From: CAYUET01 sp964443875
GTDB taxonomy: Bacteria; Auribacterota; JAFGBW01
Reading direction: 5' to 3'
Assembly: GCA_964443875.1 (NCBI GenBank)
Contig: CAYUET010000005.1
Span: 1 to 64,000 of the forward strand
DNA length: 64,000 bases
The position numbers and the translations under genes were made by a program. Of the stretch, positions 17,746 through 27,175 are shown one piece after another. The notes under the pieces were generated by a model. That model was not told the DNA's origin and did no database searches. It saw only the letters and a list, made by a program, of their open reading frames with translations. Each line of letters opens with the position of its first letter. Position 1 is the first letter of the stretch.

Positions 17746-19085
17746 TTGTTTTCCCCCTCATGTTTTATGTACTTTTCAACACATTTATTGAACTGTTCCC
17801 CTCTATCTTTGTATCCATTAAACTGATCAAAACTTTCGCAGGCCGGTGAAAAAATCAGATTTTTTTCGTTCTCAATCCATTGGGCAGCTTCCTTCACCGC
17901 TTCTTCCAGAGTCCCCGTTTTTTTGAATAAAAATTTGTCCGAAAATTTTTGTTCAAAAAAATCTCTGCTTTCGCCATAAGCAATTATTTTAATGTCTTTT
18001 CCCACAGACTTTTTTAAATCATCGAAAGAACTGCCTTTATTCCTTCCTCCGAGGATTAAAATTGAAGTTCCCGGAAAAGCCTCCAGCGCCTTCAGTGTTG
18101 CATCCGGACTGGTGGATTTGGAATCATTGATTACGGTTAAGGCATATCCCTTTAAAATTTCCTGTCTGAAATGCAGTGCATTATAAGAAATCATTCCTTT
18201 TTCAAGTAAAGCGGGAGATATTTCTTTCAGATAGCAGACAGCGGAAAGGGCAAACAGACAGTTCTGTCTGTCATGTTTCCTAAAAAGCATCGTTTGATTC
18301 CAGTCAAAAGAAAGAGGAAGAATCCCTTCAATACCATCTTTCGTCGCCGCCAGCTTCATTTTTCCCTGGGTATTCAGCTGATCGGAAACCGTAGTCAGCA
18401 GGGTATGAAATTTAAAAAACTCTCCGGCCTCCGCTTCCGTTTCATGAACAATCCAGTGTGATCTTGAACAATTTTGAGTAAACAGGTTCCATTTTGCCCT
18501 GCGATATTCCTCAAAATTCCTGTAACGGTTAAGATGATTTTCAGTCACAGCCAGAAGGACCGCTGCATCCGGCTCTATTCCCCGGGTGGATTCAAGCTGA
18601 AAGGAGGAAAGCTCAATTACTTTAACATGTCCGTCATAACCGGAATCCAGAAGAATTTCAGCGAGGGGGATGCCAAAATTTCCGCAGGCAATGGCCGGAA
18701 AACCCGCAACATTTAAAAAATGCTCCATAAGGGCCACTGTTGTGGATTTACCGTTGCTGCCTGTGAGGACGATTGACTCCCCTTTCATCCATTTCCAGGC
18801 AAATTCAATTTCGGACTGAAAAGAAAATTTTCTCAGCGCATCCAGACGGGCCTGTTGCACAGGAACCCCGGGACTTATAACCACAGTAAGTTGTTCTTCT
18901 TTTCCCATTTCCTGGGGACTTTGGATCCAGCGGGCATGAACGCTTTCAAGGAGACGGATATATTCCGGATTCAATTTTTCCCTGGGAAGGTCATCCTGAA
19001 CAAAAACCTCATAACCATGAAGGTGAGCCAGCCGTGCCACAGCCACTCCCGAACGTCCCATTCCTATGACTAGTATTTTTTCCAT
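17742..19085 (-). CDS. murD: UDP-N-acetylmuramoyl-L-alanine--D-glutamate ligase MurD
   Basis: Adds D-Glu to the stem peptide. About 447 residues from ATG 19085 (MEKILVIGMGRSG), placing the Rossmann motif at the N-terminus as in other MurD; an open frame extends to 19148 but would overlap mraY. ATP loop VLTGSNGKSTTV, NHLNRY central segment and C-terminal INDSKSTSPDATLKAL and ILILGGRNKG are characteristic. It lies 5 nt after mraY. Confidence 0.96.
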   Translation of the reverse strand: MEKILVIGMGRSGVAVARLAHLHGYEVFVQDDLPREKLNPEYIRLLESVHARWIQSPQEMGKEEQLTVVISPGVPVQQARLDALRKFSFQSEIEFAWKWMKGESIVLTGSNGKSTTVALMEHFLNVAGFPAIACGNFGIPLAEILLDSGYDGHVKVIELSSFQLESTRGIEPDAAVLLAVTENHLNRYRNFEEYRRAKWNLFTQNCSRSHWIVHETEAEAGEFFKFHTLLTTVSDQLNTQGKMKLAATKDGIEGILPLSFDWNQTMLFRKHDRQNCLFALSAVCYLKEISPALLEKGMISYNALHFRQEILKGYALTVINDSKSTSPDATLKALEAFPGTSILILGGRNKGSSFDDLKKSVGKDIKIIAYGESRDFFEQKFSDKFLFKKTGTLEEAVKEAAQWIENEKNLIFSPACESFDQFNGYKDRGEQFNKCVEKYIKHEGENK

Positions 19086-19090
19086 CCTGA

Positions 19091-20194
19091 TTATCTCAAT
19101 TTCAGTGAACATAATCCCAGCAGGGCAAAAATGGCGGCAAAAATCCACAACCTTACGGTGATTTTGGTTTCAGGCCATCCCTTGAACTGGAGATGATGAT
19201 GATAGGGTGCACACAAAAAAATTCTTTTTTTTGTCAGCTTGAACGAGGAAACCTGTAATATTACTGATAAAGCCTCCCAGACAAAAACTCCTCCGATTAA
19301 AATCAGATAAAGTTCCTTTTTTACTAAAACAGCAACAATTCCCAGAGCCCCGCCAATACTCAAGGCTCCCGTATCGCCCATGAAAACCTCTGCGGGATAC
19401 ATGTTATACCACAAAAATCCCAGACCCGCTCCCGCCATGGCCGCACAAAAAATGGAAAGCTCCGCACTTTCCGCAATGTATTCCAGAAACAGATAATCCG
19501 CAAAAACCTTGTTCCCCACCACATAACAGATGACAGTAAATGCTGTGGAAGCAATAACCGTACAGCCTATAGCCAGTCCGTCCAAGCCGTCTGTCAGGTT
19601 TACTGCGTTTGAAGTTCCCGTGATAACAAATACAATAAAAATCAGATAGATCATTTCAGAATTATTTACCCACCCCCCCTTTACAAAAGGGAGAAATATA
19701 TTTTTCGCAAAGGCGGTAATATCGGAAAAATTAAGCAGATAATATCCGATACCGAGAGCAAACACCGCCTGGGTTAAAAATTTCTGCCTTGCCGTAAGTC
19801 CCATAGATCTTTTTTTCGTGATCTTGGTATAATCATCCACAAATCCGATCAGACCAAAAAGAACAATCCCGCTTACGGCTATTAAAATATAAGGATGCGA
19901 GATGTCCGCCCAGAACAAGGTCGAAATCACTACGGAAAAAGTAAAAAATATCCCACCCATGGTAGGAGTGCCCTGTTTCCCCTTATGAAGATCATGAAGA
20001 GTTTTTGAAGTTTCCTCCTGCCTGACCTGTTCTCCATATTTGAGCTCCCTCAGTTTCCGGATCACCCAGGGTCCTAAAATCAAAGAAATAAGCATGGCCG
20101 TCAAAGCGGCGAGTCCGATCCTGAAGGTGATATATTTAAATACGTTCAGGAAGCTTGCATGAGGAATGAAAGGTAAAATCAAAAATTTATACAT
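19091..20194 (-). CDS. mraY: Phospho-N-acetylmuramoyl-pentapeptide transferase MraY
   Basis: Integral membrane enzyme that makes lipid I. About 367 residues from ATG 20194, where GGCGGGAA sits upstream; the longer reading from 20245 adds hydrophilic residues. About ten membrane helices. Conserved loops: KQGTPTMGGIFF, IGFVDDYTKI (catalytic Asp pair), NAVNLTDGLDGLAIG, EVFMGDTGALSIGG and the histidine-rich APYHHHLQFKGWPE. The first 8 nt overlap the end of murF. Confidence 0.97.
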   Translation of the reverse strand: MYKFLILPFIPHASFLNVFKYITFRIGLAALTAMLISLILGPWVIRKLRELKYGEQVRQEETSKTLHDLHKGKQGTPTMGGIFFTFSVVISTLFWADISHPYILIAVSGIVLFGLIGFVDDYTKITKKRSMGLTARQKFLTQAVFALGIGYYLLNFSDITAFAKNIFLPFVKGGWVNNSEMIYLIFIVFVITGTSNAVNLTDGLDGLAIGCTVIASTAFTVICYVVGNKVFADYLFLEYIAESAELSIFCAAMAGAGLGFLWYNMYPAEVFMGDTGALSIGGALGIVAVLVKKELYLILIGGVFVWEALSVILQVSSFKLTKKRIFLCAPYHHHLQFKGWPETKITVRLWIFAAIFALLGLCSLKLR

Positions 20195-21599
20195 GTGATA
20201 TTCCCGCCTTTTCAAATAAATCATATTGTATGGATTCCAGAGCATTGCCTCTGGATCCTTTTAAAAGCAGAACATCTCCCGGCTTAAGCACAGAAAAAAG
20301 AAGCTCTGCCATTTCTTTTTTGTCTTCAAAATGCCGCGCTTCAATGAAAGAATGGGCTTTCAGATAATTCGTAACCTCACGGGCATGAATTCCAAAGGTA
20401 TAAACCCCGTGCAATGAACTTTTTACAATCTGTTTTGCGATTTCAATATGAAACTCAAGGGCCTGTTCCCCGAGCTCATTCATATTTCCGACCACCATCC
20501 ACTTCTGTCCCTTAATTTTCATATCATCCAGGGTTTTGATCGCCGATTCCATGGAAGCCGGATTCGCATTGTAGGCATCATTAATGATTAAAATATCATT
20601 CAAAGGGATTCTTTCCATTCTCATGGACTGCCCGGGAAACTCTTTTAATCCTTTTTTGATCAGGTCCGGAGAAACACCCAGCTCCAGACAAGCGGCTGCG
20701 ACAGCGGTGATATTTTCCGCATTATGAAGACCAAGCCCCGGGTATTCAAGATCCAGACGATGCCCCCTGCAGGTGACTGAAACGCTCAATCCCTCTTTTG
20801 TATTCCGGGGTTTGTCATACGTGCACTCGGCTCCGGATCCCTCAGCTCCGAAAGTCACAGACGTACAAGCCATCCCCCTGCTGAAAGGCGGATATGATCG
20901 GATTTTGATGTTATAAACGAGCATTTTTTCAGACTTCATTTCACGCGCCATCTCGCCCTTTGATTCCACAAGCTCTTCAAAGCTTTTAAAATGACCCAGA
21001 TGAGCCGTAGTGACATTGGTCAAAATCCCCATATCCGGCTCGGCAATTTTCATGAGCATTTCAATTTCACCTCGGTGATTCATTCCCATTTCAATCACGG
21101 CATATTCTGTCTTTTCATCCATTTCAAGCAGAGTCATGGGGACGCCGATATGATTGTTGAAAGATTTTTTAGATGAAACGGTTTTATATTTCTGACCGAG
21201 AATGCCCGCCAGCAGATTCTTGCAGGTTGTTTTTCCATTGCTTCCGGTAATCGCCACTACTTTAGCTTTTAAACTTCTGCGGTGAAAATTTGCCCACTCA
21301 TGAAAAGCCTTAAGTGTATCCTTAACCTCCACCACCCAGCATCCCTTTCGAACGACCTTCTCCAGAATTTTATGAGGCAAAGGTTTCGAATAAACAAACC
21401 CTTTCATTCCCTTTTCCAGAGCAGCAGAAATAAAATCGTGGCCGTCAAATTTTTCCCCGGGTAAAGGCCAGAAAAAAGAATCCGGGGCAATATCGCGGGA
21501 ATTTGTACAAAGCACGGCCTCAGAAATCTTCCCTTCATTAAAAATTACTTTCAGATTCTGAGCCAAAGCCTTTTCAAAAAATTTTCTTTCAAGCCTCAC
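20187..21599 (-). CDS. murF: UDP-MurNAc-tripeptide--D-Ala-D-Ala ligase MurF
   Basis: Adds D-Ala-D-Ala to complete the pentapeptide. 470 residues. ATP loop AITGSNGKTTCKN, VIEMGMNHRGEI (MurF signature), NDAYNANPASMESAI and a C-terminal LLLKGSRGNALE are all present. The start is GTG, overlapping the murE stop as GTGA. Confidence 0.96.
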   Translation of the reverse strand: MRLERKFFEKALAQNLKVIFNEGKISEAVLCTNSRDIAPDSFFWPLPGEKFDGHDFISAALEKGMKGFVYSKPLPHKILEKVVRKGCWVVEVKDTLKAFHEWANFHRRSLKAKVVAITGSNGKTTCKNLLAGILGQKYKTVSSKKSFNNHIGVPMTLLEMDEKTEYAVIEMGMNHRGEIEMLMKIAEPDMGILTNVTTAHLGHFKSFEELVESKGEMAREMKSEKMLVYNIKIRSYPPFSRGMACTSVTFGAEGSGAECTYDKPRNTKEGLSVSVTCRGHRLDLEYPGLGLHNAENITAVAAACLELGVSPDLIKKGLKEFPGQSMRMERIPLNDILIINDAYNANPASMESAIKTLDDMKIKGQKWMVVGNMNELGEQALEFHIEIAKQIVKSSLHGVYTFGIHAREVTNYLKAHSFIEARHFEDKKEMAELLFSVLKPGDVLLLKGSRGNALESIQYDLFEKAGISHV

Positions 21600-23050
21600 T
21601 GTACACTTTCCTTCCCTCTCAAAGCCTTTCCGGCCTCTTCAAAATCACTGAAATGTTTTTTTGTTCCTTTAAGATCCTGGTAGGTTTCATGTCCTTTCCC
21701 GGCAATCAGAACAATATCCCCTTTATCCGATTCCCGCACAGCCCTGGCAATGGCTTTCGCCCTGTCTTCTTCATAGCTGATGTTGTCTTTACGGGTTATG
21801 CCGACACGGATATCGTTTAATATGTCGGATGTTTCCTCCCAGCGGGAATTATCGGAAGTCACATAGAGGACATCCGCATTTTTATCCGCAATCCGCCCCA
21901 TTTCAGGACGTTTAAGTTTGTCCCGGTTTCCGCCGCAGCCGAAAACTACCCTTAATTTCCGCTTCACCAGAGGCCTCAAAGTCTGAATCGATTTTTCAAG
22001 AGCATCCGGGGTATGGGCAAAATCGACATAAACCTCTATGCCTTTTTCCTTAATTCGGCTCATTCTTCCGGTCGGAGGGATAAAGGATTCTAATCCCTCT
22101 ACAATCTGATCAAAATCCAACCCGCAGACCAATGCAGTCAGGGCGGCAGCCAGAAGATTCTCAATCATGAAAAATCCGATGGCCCCTTTTACCCTTACCG
22201 TTCTGATCATTTCACCATAACACAGATCAAAAACAAGACCTTCGGAATCATACTGGGCATGAAGCCCTTTAAGATCCGCCTTCTCACAATCGATTCCATA
22301 GGTATAAACATTTTTCCGTTTTTTTAAAATTTCCTCGCCCTCCGGATCCCTGATATTGACAATGACCGGCTCGGTTCCTTCAAGAAGCCAGTTTCTTTTT
22401 ACGGCTTTATATTCTTCAAGAGTTTTATGATAATCCAGATGATCCCGGGTGATATTCGTCAGTATTTTGGCCCTAAATACAAGACCATGCAGTCTTTTCT
22501 GATGAATACCATGCGATGAAGCCTCCATGACACAGGCTTTGCCTGAATGGGATGAAAGCCTGGAAAAAAATGAATGAAGATGAAATGAATCCGGAGTGGT
22601 CAGATCCGAAGGAACCACTTTTTCGCCGTCAAACTCTTCTATGGTTGTGATGTATCCGGCATTTATTCCGGATTTTCTCAGCAGTTCATATAGAATTTTA
22701 ACCGTGGAGGTCTTACCGTTTGTTCCTGTCACGGCAAAAAGATCAAGAGATCTGCCCGAAGAATATAAATTTCCGGCAATAATCGACAGATCCTCTCTCA
22801 TCGCCTTTGAAAGAAATAGAGGGACGTCTGAAGGAAGGGTAAAAGGTTTGGCGGCGAGCACAGCCGAAGCCCCCCTTTTTAAGGCATCGTTTAAAAAATG
22901 CTCTCCGTTTTCCCGCGTTCCTTCGACCACGCAGAATAAATCTCCGGGCTCAACCCTTCTTGAATCCACAGCCACAGAACACACCTCTTTTAATGCACAT
23001 TCTCTCTGTTCTATCGAAGTATTATAAAAAAGTTCTTTAAGTGTAATCAT
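21596..23050 (-). CDS. murE: UDP-MurNAc-dipeptide ligase MurE (likely meso-DAP adding)
   Basis: Adds the third stem residue. 484 residues. ATP loop AVTGTNGKTSTVKIL, EASSHGIHQKRL and VDFAHTPDALEKSI are conserved. The specificity loop, DNPR in meso-diaminopimelate-adding enzymes, reads DNSRWEE near residue 397: the arginine that contacts DAP is kept but proline is replaced by serine. This favours DAP over lysine without settling it. It overlaps ftsI upstream (ATGA) and murF downstream (GTGA). Confidence 0.95.
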   Translation of the reverse strand: MITLKELFYNTSIEQRECALKEVCSVAVDSRRVEPGDLFCVVEGTRENGEHFLNDALKRGASAVLAAKPFTLPSDVPLFLSKAMREDLSIIAGNLYSSGRSLDLFAVTGTNGKTSTVKILYELLRKSGINAGYITTIEEFDGEKVVPSDLTTPDSFHLHSFFSRLSSHSGKACVMEASSHGIHQKRLHGLVFRAKILTNITRDHLDYHKTLEEYKAVKRNWLLEGTEPVIVNIRDPEGEEILKKRKNVYTYGIDCEKADLKGLHAQYDSEGLVFDLCYGEMIRTVRVKGAIGFFMIENLLAAALTALVCGLDFDQIVEGLESFIPPTGRMSRIKEKGIEVYVDFAHTPDALEKSIQTLRPLVKRKLRVVFGCGGNRDKLKRPEMGRIADKNADVLYVTSDNSRWEETSDILNDIRVGITRKDNISYEEDRAKAIARAVRESDKGDIVLIAGKGHETYQDLKGTKKHFSDFEEAGKALRGKESVQ

Positions 23051-24834
23051 TGGTGTTTTGTCTCCACAGGGGAAATCATCTTAGAGACAGAAGACAACGT
23101 TTCAGACAGAGGAGGACTTACTTCCGGGGCCTGAGGCATCTGTATCAGCGGTCTTGGAAACATATAACTCATCACTCTTTCGGCAATTGCTGAAAAAGCA
23201 GGAGCTGCCACAGCTCCCCCATAAGCCTTCTTAAATGGTTCATCCACCATAATCGTGATGGCAATCTGTGGATCCTCTGCAGGAAGATATCCAAAAAAAG
23301 AGGAAACATATTTGGAATGCGAATATCTTCCATCAATAATTTTCTGCGCTGTTCCTGTTTTTCCTGCGACCTCATAGCCTTCCACGGCCGCTTTTTCAGC
23401 CGTCCCCTCTTTGGATACAACCATTTTTAAACTTTTAGTCAGCTTTTGAACCGTCTCCCTGCTGATAATCCGTTCCCCTTCAGAGGATTTAAACTCCTGA
23501 ATCACCGTCCCATGCGAGTCAATCAGTTTATCCAGAAGCCTGGGCTGCACACTTACCCCTTCATTGGCTACAGTGCATAACGCTTTTGTAAGCTGAAGAA
23601 TAGTGACCATGATTTCATGCCCCATGGCTATGGAAAACTGAGAGACCCCGGACCAGCGCTTGAAATGCCATACTTTTCCACGGGATTCGCCTTCAAGAGG
23701 CAATCCTACAGGGGCCCCGAAGCCGAAATCCATAATATAACGATAAAAGGTTTCAGGAGAGATTCTGGATACAGCCTTGGCAAAGCCGATATTCGAAGAC
23801 TTGGCGATCACCTCGGCAAAGGTCAGATTATCCAGGGGATGGGAATCATGCAGGGTTTGCCCGGGAATACGGTAGGCCCCGTGTTCGCAATAAATCACAT
23901 CATCCAGATCAATCACTCCCTCATTTAGCACAGCTGAAGCCGTATAGACTTTGAATAATGAACCGGGTTCATACGCATTGATGAGACAGGCATTTTTCCT
24001 AGCATTCACAGGAGACTTTCCGACATTATTCGGATCATAGGTGGGTCTGTTGGCAATCGCAAGGATGTCCCCGTTTTTAACGTTCATCACTACCGCCATA
24101 ACCGCCTTGGTGTTAAACTCTGAATAAATTTTTTCTATTTCATCCTCAACAATATTCTGAATCACTTCATCAATCGTTAAAACAATATCCGAACCGTCTT
24201 CCGGGTGATCAATAATATCCCTTTCGGCAACAAGCTCCCGCCCGCGCGCATCATGAAGAATCCGGGACAATCCCGGCTTCCCTTTAAGATAGCCGTTAAG
24301 TGAACGTTCCAGTCCCTCCATCCCTTCATTGTCAATATTGACAAATCCGACGACATGGCTCAGAAGAGATCCCTTGGGATAAAGCCGCTTCGTTTCGTCG
24401 AGCATGTAGACCCCTTTAACCGGATTGGCCTGGATGTTCTCTGTTTCCGAATTGTTAAGCTTACGCTTGATCCAGACGAATTTAGCCTTTCTTGAACAGC
24501 GTTCTGTAACCTGCTTTACCGGAAGATTCAGTGCAGAAGCCAGAAACTTTCCCGTTTCCCGGAAATTCTCAATTTCATAGGGAACACAGAACAGGGATTT
24601 GACTTTGATCGAAACGGCAAACAGATTTTGATTCCTGTCCAGTATTTTTCCCCGCCGGGGTTCTATTTTCAGAATTCCCTCCTGTTGTTTTTCAGCCTTT
24701 TCAATCAGATCCGGTGAATTTTTAATCTGCAGAACATATAGTCTGTACACAAGTCCGCCCCATAATCCGAGAACAAGCAGGACAACAAGTAAAATCTTCA
24801 ACTGCCTTAAAAGATGGGATTTTTTCTGGTTCAC
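23047..24834 (-). CDS. ftsI: Penicillin-binding protein FtsI/PBP3 (class B transpeptidase)
   Basis: Septal transpeptidase partner of FtsW. 595 residues. One N-terminal membrane segment (LLVVLLVLGLWGGLVYRLYVLQI), a PBP dimerisation domain, then the transpeptidase domain with SxxK in EPGSLFKVY (near 290), SxN in AKSSNIGFAK and KTG in VAGKTGTAQK. No PASTA domains follow. The start is GTG, overlapping the ftsL stop as GTGA. Confidence 0.95.
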   Translation of the reverse strand: MNQKKSHLLRQLKILLVVLLVLGLWGGLVYRLYVLQIKNSPDLIEKAEKQQEGILKIEPRRGKILDRNQNLFAVSIKVKSLFCVPYEIENFRETGKFLASALNLPVKQVTERCSRKAKFVWIKRKLNNSETENIQANPVKGVYMLDETKRLYPKGSLLSHVVGFVNIDNEGMEGLERSLNGYLKGKPGLSRILHDARGRELVAERDIIDHPEDGSDIVLTIDEVIQNIVEDEIEKIYSEFNTKAVMAVVMNVKNGDILAIANRPTYDPNNVGKSPVNARKNACLINAYEPGSLFKVYTASAVLNEGVIDLDDVIYCEHGAYRIPGQTLHDSHPLDNLTFAEVIAKSSNIGFAKAVSRISPETFYRYIMDFGFGAPVGLPLEGESRGKVWHFKRWSGVSQFSIAMGHEIMVTILQLTKALCTVANEGVSVQPRLLDKLIDSHGTVIQEFKSSEGERIISRETVQKLTKSLKMVVSKEGTAEKAAVEGYEVAGKTGTAQKIIDGRYSHSKYVSSFFGYLPAEDPQIAITIMVDEPFKKAYGGAVAAPAFSAIAERVMSYMFPRPLIQMPQAPEVSPPLSETLSSVSKMISPVETKHQ

Positions 24835-25115
24835 AGTTTGACCTTGACCACCTTTGGATTTTTAGAATATTCCAGGCTCGACTTGGAATCCGCCACAATT
24901 CGCTGAATATTGGAAGGAGATTCCAGAGATGAAATAAGCGACATCAGACGGGCTTTTTCATCCAGAAGCTTATCCAGCCTGACTTCCTCTTTGCGGATCT
25001 GATACCCCAGGTCGGTGATCAGAATACGCTGAGAGACATAAAGAATCGAAAGGCCTGTTACAGCCACCATGATTCCGATAAATTTCATATTTAAAAATTT
25101 TGTCTTATTTTTCAT
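24831..25115 (-). CDS. ftsL: FtsL-like cell division protein
   Basis: 94 residues, one membrane segment (KFIGIMVAVTGLSILYVSQ, about 11-29) followed by a coiled-coil-prone charged helix (IRKEEVRLDKLLDEKARLMS). Size, topology and the slot between rsmH and ftsI match FtsL, a divisome scaffold that pairs with FtsB; sequence conservation in this family is low, so position carries most weight. Confidence 0.8.
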   Translation of the reverse strand: MKNKTKFLNMKFIGIMVAVTGLSILYVSQRILITDLGYQIRKEEVRLDKLLDEKARLMSLISSLESPSNIQRIVADSKSSLEYSKNPKVVKVKL

Positions 25116-25118
25116 ATC

Positions 25119-26069
25119 TTAATTTCCCATTTTCAGCTTTTTAAGCACCCGCAACTTTGCCGATCTTGCCCGGACATTCCGGCTCATTTCCTCTTCTGTT
25201 GCCGTAACGGGCTTATGCGTCAAAATCTGCGCCCGGGATTTTCTTCCGCAGGAACAGACCGGCATTTTCGGAGGGCAGATGCAGGCTTCATTCTTTTCAC
25301 GATAAAATTCCTTCACAATCCTGTCTTCCAGGGAATGAAAAGAAATCACCATCAGTATTCCTTCAGGCTGTAAAAGATCAAAGGAGGAGACAAGCCCCTC
25401 TTTCAAACATTTCAATTCATCATTAACCTCAATGCGCACGGCCTGAAAAACTTCAGTGGCCGGATGATACTTCATCCCCCTGTGTCTCTGAAAAGCCTTT
25501 GCCGCAATAAATAAATCCGCAAATTCTTTTGTGGTCCGCAGAGGTTTTTTTTCCCGGGCCTCCATAATTCTGCGCACATACCAGCGCGGCTGCCGGAGAT
25601 CGGAATATTCTTTCAATACCCGGAGAAGCTCTTCCTCTCCATAGCTGTTAATAACATCATAGGCTGTCATTTCTCTGCGGATATCCATCCGCATATCCAG
25701 CAGCCCTTCATTTTTAAAAGCAAAGCCCCTCTCTCCTCTGTCAAGCTGGAGAGAAGAAACACCCAAATCCAGAAGAACAGCGTTCACCGCCCTTATTTTC
25801 AGAAGCGAAAGCTCCTGTTTCATATTCTTAAAATTAGAATGCACAAAGGAGACCCTTTCACCAAAAGGCTTAAGATTCTGCTTTGCAATTTCCAGAATTT
25901 CACCATCCTGATCAAAAGCAATGTATCGAGCATCCTCGGGAAGGCATTTTTCCAGCAGATACTGAGCGTGGCCGCCGGCGCCGGCAGTTCCGTCCAGCAT
26001 AACGAACGGAAAAGCCTTCCGGACAAAACTGCCTACTTCCTCTGCCAGAACCGGAACATGAACACTCAA
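25119..26069 (-). CDS. rsmH: 16S rRNA (cytosine-1402-N4)-methyltransferase RsmH
   Basis: 316 residues. Starts with VHVPVLAEEV as usual for the family; SAM motif MLDGTAGAGGHAQYLL, AVLLDLGVSSLQLDRGERGFAF, LMVISFHSLEDRIVKEF and the cysteine-rich tail segment CICPPKMPVCSCG are diagnostic. The apparent start is TTG, overlapping the preceding small gene as TTGA. It methylates the ribosomal P-site nucleotide C1402 and is the classic second gene of dcw clusters. Confidence 0.96.
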   Translation of the reverse strand: MSVHVPVLAEEVGSFVRKAFPFVMLDGTAGAGGHAQYLLEKCLPEDARYIAFDQDGEILEIAKQNLKPFGERVSFVHSNFKNMKQELSLLKIRAVNAVLLDLGVSSLQLDRGERGFAFKNEGLLDMRMDIRREMTAYDVINSYGEEELLRVLKEYSDLRQPRWYVRRIMEAREKKPLRTTKEFADLFIAAKAFQRHRGMKYHPATEVFQAVRIEVNDELKCLKEGLVSSFDLLQPEGILMVISFHSLEDRIVKEFYREKNEACICPPKMPVCSCGRKSRAQILTHKPVTATEEEMSRNVRARSAKLRVLKKLKMGN

Positions 26070-26260
26070 TAATTCACCTGCACATCTCCGCGCACGACCA
26101 CACGCTCCGCCTCATATTCACACATCCAGGAAAAACCAACATCAGTCAAGCTGACCCGCAAGGCATGAATCCTTTTCAGGTTTTCAATGTTGATTCCCGA
26201 AGGTAATAATTTCTCACCCTCGGATCTGACCAGTTTTTTCTTCAGAACCATTGTGTTCAT
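26066..26260 (-). CDS. Small protein of unknown function between mraZ and rsmH
   Basis: 64 codons, no membrane segment, basic N-terminal half (VLKKKLVRSEGEKLLPSG) and a strand-rich C-terminal half with acidic residues. No family recognised. It lies 41 nt after mraZ and overlaps rsmH by TTGA, so it looks translationally coupled to rsmH; that coupling and the otherwise tight packing are the main reasons to accept it. Two in-frame ATGs (26260, 26251) are possible starts. Confidence 0.6.
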   Translation of the reverse strand: MNTMVLKKKLVRSEGEKLLPSGINIENLKRIHALRVSLTDVGFSWMCEYEAERVVVRGDVQVNY

Positions 26261-26301
26261 AAATCCCCTCCTCTTTTAAGTTTTTAGGAACACAAATCCT
26301 C

Positions 26302-26748
26302 TTATTGAATTTCTAAATCCGTCATCAACTCTTCAGCATTTCTGGCATAAGCCTCACGATCCTGCAATTGCTCCTGATAATGTTCAGGCGCCCAAAGTTC
26401 AATGCGGGAAGACACCCCCACAATAAGCACGTCTTTCATAATTTTCGCATAATCCAAAAGGGTTTTAGGGATCAGAATTCTGCCCTGAGCATCGCAGTCC
26501 ACAATAGACGCCCCGGAAAAAAAACTTCTCTGAAGTGCCCGGGTATTGGACTTGAAAAAAGTCAGGGAACGGAATTTTTTTTCAATGGCATGCCACTCAC
26601 TGGGGGCAAACATATAAAGACAGGATTCAAAGCCGCGAGTCACCACAAATTGATCAACACAATAGTCTTTTAAAGGCGAACGAAGCTTGGAAGGAATACT
26701 GATCCTTCCCTTTGAATCCATGCTATGCGGAAACTCTCCGTAAAACAT
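26302..26748 (-). CDS. mraZ: Transcriptional regulator MraZ
   Basis: About 148 residues, two tandem SpoVT/AbrB-like halves, each with the DSKGRISIP / DAQGRILIP motif. Family starts are normally MFxG, and the ATG at 26748 gives MFYGEF; the upstream ATG at 26766 adds MEGCGE and would leave only a short leader from the predicted promoter. MraZ binds direct repeats before its own gene and represses the dcw operon in other bacteria. First gene of the cluster here. Confidence 0.93.
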   Translation of the reverse strand: MFYGEFPHSMDSKGRISIPSKLRSPLKDYCVDQFVVTRGFESCLYMFAPSEWHAIEKKFRSLTFFKSNTRALQRSFFSGASIVDCDAQGRILIPKTLLDYAKIMKDVLIVGVSSRIELWAPEHYQEQLQDREAYARNAEELMTDLEIQ

Positions 26749-26787
26749 CTCCCCACAACCCTCCATTTTAATGCTATTTTATGGGAA

Positions 26788-26817
26788 AAAATACCACTTT
26801 AACCCTACTAAAGTCAA
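26788..26817 (-). promoter_or_regulatory. Predicted sigma70-type promoter of mraZ/dcw cluster
   Basis: On the minus strand, TTGACT (26812-26817) and TATTTT (26788-26793) are separated by 18 nt, about 40 nt before the mraZ ATG. The spacer contains two G-triplet-like blocks (TAGGG, GTGG) about 10 nt apart, resembling degenerate MraZ-box half-repeats; three perfect repeats are not visible, so self-repression is only suggested. Confidence 0.6.
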
Positions 26818-27080
26818 GACCGAAATATATGCCGCCTTTGATTTTTTAAATAGTTCCATTAAAGATATTTATACAAACAACAAATATTATTCATTATGCA
26901 TATATTTGTATTAAAAAATTCAAAAATATGAATTTTAAAAAAAATTTTGAGATATTTCATATCGTTTTCTTTTTTAGAAACAACAATAGAAAAGGAAATT
27001 TTTTTATAAAAAAATTACTATAATGCACTTAATCAAAACGCATTACATTCAATCAAACAAGAAATCTCTTTTCCTCTGAT
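26818..27080. other. AT-rich divergent intergenic region
   Basis: The gap between mraZ and the enzyme I-like gene (26767-27175) is very A+T-rich and carries the two divergent predicted promoters at its ends. Between them I see no open reading frame, RNA gene or clear repeat, only A/T tracts that may bend DNA. Confidence 0.6.
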
Positions 27081-27109
27081 TTGACAGAGGATCATTTATG
27101 AGATATTTT
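27081..27109 (+). promoter_or_regulatory. Predicted strong promoter of enzyme I-like gene
   Basis: Consensus TTGACA (27081-27086), 17-nt spacer, TATTTT (27104-27109), with the ATG about 60 nt beyond the expected transcription start. Upstream is A/T-rich DNA that could act as an UP element. One of the best promoter matches in the window. Confidence 0.65.
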
Positions 27110-27175
27110 ATATTATCTACTAACTTGAGGCAGGGCTTTACCTGATTTCATTAATAATACGGGGTGTAAAATTTT

